Assembly: GCF_009467825.1 (NCBI RefSeq)
Contig: NZ_WIOK01000012.1
Location: 1-45,434, forward strand
Source of the DNA: Cyclobacterium xiamenense
Lineage (GTDB): Bacteria; Bacteroidota; Bacteroidia; Cytophagales; Cyclobacteriaceae
Direction: 5' to 3'
Length of the DNA stretch: 45,434 nt
The notes beneath the pieces are model-generated. The model made no database searches and had not been told where the DNA came from. It saw only the letters and a list, made by a program, of their open reading frames with translations. Each line of letters opens with the position of its first letter. Position 1 is the first letter of the stretch. The position numbers were made by a program, and so were the translations under genes. Below, piece after piece: positions 36,601 to 42,600 of the stretch.

Positions 36601-39600
36601 TTCTCGCGGGCCATCGACGACGTGCCAGCCGGCTACATTAAAGATGCAGGTGCTGCTTACGGTGATCGTGGAAATGGATATGCCTACGGTTGGTTAACCA
36701 CAGATGGGCAAACACCACTTAACCTGGAGGCCAATACCCGAAACAGGGCATTGGCAGGGGTGAGCCTGGTGCAAAACACCATTATTCACATGCAATACGG
36801 TGATGTTGGTGGAACAAACGGAGTGAACACCGAGGGAATCTGGGAAATCAGCGTATTAAACGGCACCTATGAGGTGACCGTTGGTGTCGGCGATCCGGAG
36901 GTAGACGGTCAGGAGAACACCACTCCTTCTCACACCGTATCGGTTGAAAACGTTAACGCGGTAAACGCCTTTGTTCCAACCGGAACGGATGGAGCATCCA
37001 CGCGGATGACGTCCACTACCGTGACCGTCACCGTGTTGGACGGCAGGCTCACGGTGGACGCCGCTGGTGGGTTCAACACGAAAATTAATTCTATCGAAAT
37101 CGTACAGGTATCGGGATCGGATGTGCCGGTGTTTACCAACGTAACTCCCGCAAACAACGCCACCAATGTTTCGCTGAATGACCTACAGGTGAATGTGGAG
37201 ATATTGACTCCTGATGGCTACGAGTTGGATAACGGTACGCTTGCCGGAAACGTCAACCTCTACGAATTGACGACAGACGGGGAGGTCCTGGTACCAAGCA
37301 ACTCCAACGATACGGGGGGAGGGGATGCAATCACCCTGACGCCGATCAACCAATTAAAGGAAAACACGCCGTATCTGTTCCGAATTTCGGGGGTAGAAGC
37401 AAACCGTTCCGGTGACCTATCCGATCGGCTTACCTTCGCCACCTTTGAGTCCCGCTTTACAACGGGTTCATTGGATGACTTGCCCGTTCCCATCCGGGAT
37501 CTGGAAGGAGTGGCGTTTACCATCGTTCCTGGAGGAACGGCTTTGGGAGAAGGTACAGAAAACGAACGATTCTCCAGTTTGGTCGTAGGACCCGATGGGA
37601 AATTGTATGGAAGTACGATTGGAGATTTCCAGTCGGATGGAAAGATCTTCCGTTGGGACATGGCGGCCGATGGTACCTTAAGTAACCTGGAGGTGTTGAG
37701 TCCCGAACTAAACGGATCGCCGCATCCTGTATCCGGAGTGATGGCAGGCAATAACCGCTTGATTATCGGATTGGTCTTTGATCCGGCTTCTACGGCCGAT
37801 AACCTGATTGCCTACATCACCCACAGCGCTGCCTCGCTGACCAATGGTCCCGAATGGGATGGCAAGCTTACTCGTCTTTCCGGTCCGGACCTTTCCACCG
37901 TGCAGGACCTGGTAATTCATTTGCCGCGGTCTTCCAAGGATCACCTGACAAATAGCCTTGCCTTTGACGACAGCGGCCTAATGTACATTGCTCAGGGAAG
38001 TAACTCAGCAGGCGGAGATCCCGATCCGGCCTGGAATAACCGACCGGAACGCTTGTTGGCAGCTGCTGTACTAAAAGTTGATCTGGATAAATTGCCGGCC
38101 AATCTACCGCTAAGTGTGTACACGACAGACGATATCGCGGTTATCAACGCCGCACCGGCTACGGGTCTCTTGATGGGTGATGGAACGACCTACAACCCGT
38201 ATTCGGCCGATTCTCCGGTCAGCATTTTTGCCACCGGGGTCCGCAATGCCTACGACCTGCTTTGGCACTCCAATGGATGGTTGTATGTACCCACCAACGG
38301 AACGGCCGGGAATAACAACAATTCACCCAACTCGCCAAGCACTGCGGATTACCCGCTTGCCAGGAGAATTGACGGGTTGACCAGTATTCCTTTTGCGCCA
38401 AAACTAACGGGCGGAGAAACTCAGAAAGACTGGTTGTTTAAAACCCAGGGAGGAAGCTACCACGGACACCCCAATCCGTACCGAGGGGAGTTTATTCTGA
38501 ACCACGGCGGCTTGCCATACAGCGGGGTGCCAGGGCAGGAAACCGAGCCCTATAGAGATGTGGCGAAATACCCGATCACCTTGGGCCCTGATCCAAATTA
38601 CCGAACGCCTGCTTACGATTTCGGCAACAACAAGTCGCCGAATGGAGTCATCGAATACAAAAGCGATGCCTTTGACGGAAAACTTCAGGGCTTGCTCATG
38701 GTCGTACGATTCAGTGGTCAGAACGATGTTTTGGTGATGGAGCCAAATAATAACGGGAATATTGGGGAGGTTTACAATCAGATTCCGGGCATGCGTGGAT
38801 TTGACGATCCCCTGGATTTGGTGGAGGACCCCAAAACAGGTAATATATACGTTTCGGAATACGACCGGGATAACAACGGCACACCGCGACTGACACTGTT
38901 GCGGGCAGCCATACCTGCTACGCTCAAGGCAGAGTTGGTAGCTGCGCCGAACGAGTTGCTCTTCGAAACTACCAATAATACGCAAGGCGATCAGTCTCAG
39001 TCCAAGACGGTGGAAATCACCAATGAAGGAAACGAAGGAGTCACGATCACTGGCGCGACTGTAGCCGGGACGTTTGCTGATCAGTACGATCCGGTCACGC
39101 CTGCGGGTCCTGTTACCCTGGAGGCGGGTGAATCCATCACGTACACGGTTACTTACGCACCGGATCTGACTGGCAGTAACCTTGGATATCAGGAAGCAGT
39201 GCTGGAGATTGCAACGGACAATCCGGATCAGCCATTGCTGGAAGTAGGGCTGCATGCCTTGAAGAAAACCGGTTACGAGGGTGGCAATGAGCCTCCGTTG
39301 CAGGATGTGGTGGATGCCTTGGGTATTTCCATCAATGTGGGCTGGACCTCCCTCTCGGACGGTACCCAGGCCGTATTGAAAGGAGACGAAGTACTGGTGC
39401 AGCAATGGGTGAAAGCAGGGCCTGAAGCAGTGAAAATCACACCTGTTGGCAGGTACTCGCCAAACGAAGAAATTCCTTTCGGGTGGTATACCCGGGATGA
39501 AACAGTGACCCTCAATGAGGTGGGCGTGATGTCCGGTGTATTCGGGCAACACCAAACCCTTTACCCGGAAATTTCATCGGGTACTGACACTTTTGATCCT

Positions 39601-42600
39601 CTGGGAGCCGTGTTCGGTGTATACGTCACCTCGCAGGTATTCAATCGCACCAATTACACCGAAGACGACCTGAATACAGGAGGCGTAGCGCGACGGGTGC
39701 GGACCTATCCAGTGATCGACAGGGAAGGTAATCCGGTAGAAAATAGCTACCTGATCAATTTTGAAGATGCCACAAACGGTGACTACCAGGACTACATGTT
39801 CGTCATCGAGAATGTCATTCCGTTTGAAGACGGCACGCTACGTTTGGAATTCGATCCGGAAGTAGTGGTGCTGAACGGAAGCATCAATGATCCGGATCCC
39901 CTGCTGCAGCAGATCAGCCTGTCTGCAAACGGTGGATTGACTGCAGGAGAGGTTACGCTTACCAGTTCGGATCCAAGGATCACCCTTCCATCCAGTTTTG
40001 AACTGGGTACGCCCTTTGAAATCAGTTTTGACAAGGAAGGATTGGCCATTGGTAATTACACGGTTACACTTACAGCGGATGCGCCAAATTACGAGCCCGC
40101 TACGCTGGAAGTACGGGCCAATATTACCCAGGAGGCCGTCTATGTGTACCAGTTCAATTTCCAAACACCGGAGCAGGTGTCTGTATCTCCAGAAGGATAT
40201 ATTGACGATTTGGGCGCGCCTTACGGCTTGCAAACCACCGATCTGGGACAATTGAACTTTGGCTGGGTACTTCCGAATACAGAGACTCCAGCGGATGCCA
40301 GTGCCAACGGTCGAAACCGCAATACCCTGGCAGATGAGGAGCCACTGCTGAATACCTTTACCATTATTGGTCACCGTACGGCGGCTACGTTCCCGCAGCG
40401 GGACTGGTTGCTGGAGGTTCCGAATGGATTATATAACGTAAACATCAGCGTGGGCGATCCCGACTTCACCGATAGCTACCATGCGCTCAATGTCAACGGC
40501 ACACGGGTAGTCGATTTCAATCAGGAAGCGGGTAATCCGGATAACCTGTTGAATTTCGAAAACACCGAGCTCGTGGAGGTGACCGATGGGAAACTTCGAT
40601 TGAGCCTGGCGCCGGAAGGTGTGAACGCCAAGCCGAACTACATCCGTATTGCGCCAATCAACACGGCAGCCCTGCCACCCACCCTACGGGCAGAATTTGA
40701 GGGGCTGGAGGCAGCAGAAGGAGTCTACCGAGGACCGGTGACTGTGACCCTGTTTGCTGAAGATCAAAGTGAAAGCGGTGCCATTGAGCGCCTGGAATAC
40801 AGTATCAATGGCGGGGCATTCACTAGCGTTGACGGACCGTTCGTTTTGGATGAATTAGGAGCGGTTCAATTGTTGGTAGAAGCAGTGGATGCCAATGGCA
40901 ATACCACTACCCGGAATTATTCCTTTAGCATAGAAACGCCCACGGGAGCCCTGGTGGAAATGGAAAACATGACCAAAGTACCAGGTACGGACCGCGGATT
41001 CCCGGCAGAGGATTACTTTACCTTCTACCGAATCAACAACACCGGATCTACCGGAGCTCGTTTCCATGATGCCAATGTCATGAGATTGAATAATACGGGA
41101 ACGGAACCGTTGGTGATCGAAGCAATCAATATCTCGGATGAGAACCGGTTTATCTATGCGATCGTACCGCAGGGAATTGAATCTACAACGCTGCCATTGA
41201 CCATACCAGCCGGCGGTTCGCGGGATCTTTCCATCACCTTCATTGGAGCAAACGGTAATACCACTACCATGATGAAGGAAACCATCGAAATTGTCAGCAA
41301 TGCCGACAATGGAGCCGCCGCATTGGCAACGCTTCACGGTGGTTACGTACCGGTGCCCGAGGGAGGTAAAGAAATCGATGCCCAGCAGGTCTTTGATGCC
41401 TTTGGATTCAAGTCCAGTATGCTGAGCATTGTCAATGACGATGGAACCATAGATCCACCGAATACTATCACCTTCAGGCCAAGTTCCAATTATCCGGATC
41501 CGGCAAATATTGATGCCGGGTACGAAGGGGACCTGATTCTGTCCGATAACTTTGTGCAGGCAGATCCTACCAAACCGGTGATTGGAATTCAATTGTCGGC
41601 CCTACACGGAGGACCTTCGAGCAACAGCTCCCGACTGGTGGAGGTAAACGGAACCGGAACGGTCGGTGGCATAAGTTTTGGGCACCAGGCCGACTGGTAC
41701 CAAACCCTGCTTCCGAAAGGCGGAGACAACGAGACCATCAATTTTGATGTGGCCAATACCATTTCCGTTCCTTTCCGAATAGCCGTTTCCAACTACCTTT
41801 CCAGTGGAGGAAACAACATTAACGGAGACCGACCGGACCTGTTGGGTCTGCGGATTTACAAGGCAAATGACAGGGATGGCAACATCATTCCAAACGAGTA
41901 CATCGTGTTACAAGACTTTGTACAAAACGGATGCGGTGCCGGATCGGCCAATTGTGACTGGAACGACAATACGTTCTATTACATCAACATACGTCCGGAA
42001 GCTGTGCCTACGGCATCAGCCATCGACGATTACCTGGTAGATCTGGGAGCAACGTTCAGTACGGATCTTTCGGGATCCTTTGACAAGGGATATCCAGGCA
42101 ACAAGCTGCAATACAGCGCGACGCTTGCCGACGGATCAGCCCTTCCGGGATGGTTGAACATCTCTGGACAGGGAGTACTCTCCGGAACGGTGCCAGCAAA
42201 CGAGGAAAACAACTACCAGCTTTCGGTAACGGCAACGGACTTGAATGGATTGACTGCTGATGCACAAATGAATCTGTTGATCAATAAAGCGCCGGTGGTT
42301 GTTCTGGAAGCATCGGTTACGGAAGGAAGGGTACCGCTTACCGTGGAATTTAGCAGTGAGAACTCCACCGATGAAGGTGAAATCGTTGCTACTGAATGGG
42401 ATTTCGGGGACGGAACAACTTCCGAATTGCCCAATCCTACCCATACCTTCACCAGCATCGGAGAATACACCGTCGAACTAACCCTTACCGATGATCGCGG
42501 CCTTACAAGTTCTGCCACGCAACTCATCAACGTGGTGGATTTGCAAGAACCGATAGCGGTGGCTACGGCGGATGTGCAGCAGGGAATTGCACCGCTGACC

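Noticed and set aside
38404-39555. Long minus-strand open frame (383 codons) opposite the giant gene, plus many shorter ones from 28054 to 45328
   Set aside because: The plus frame is continuous with clear domains here; the opposite frames have low-complexity, Arg/His/Cys-rich products and no family resemblance.
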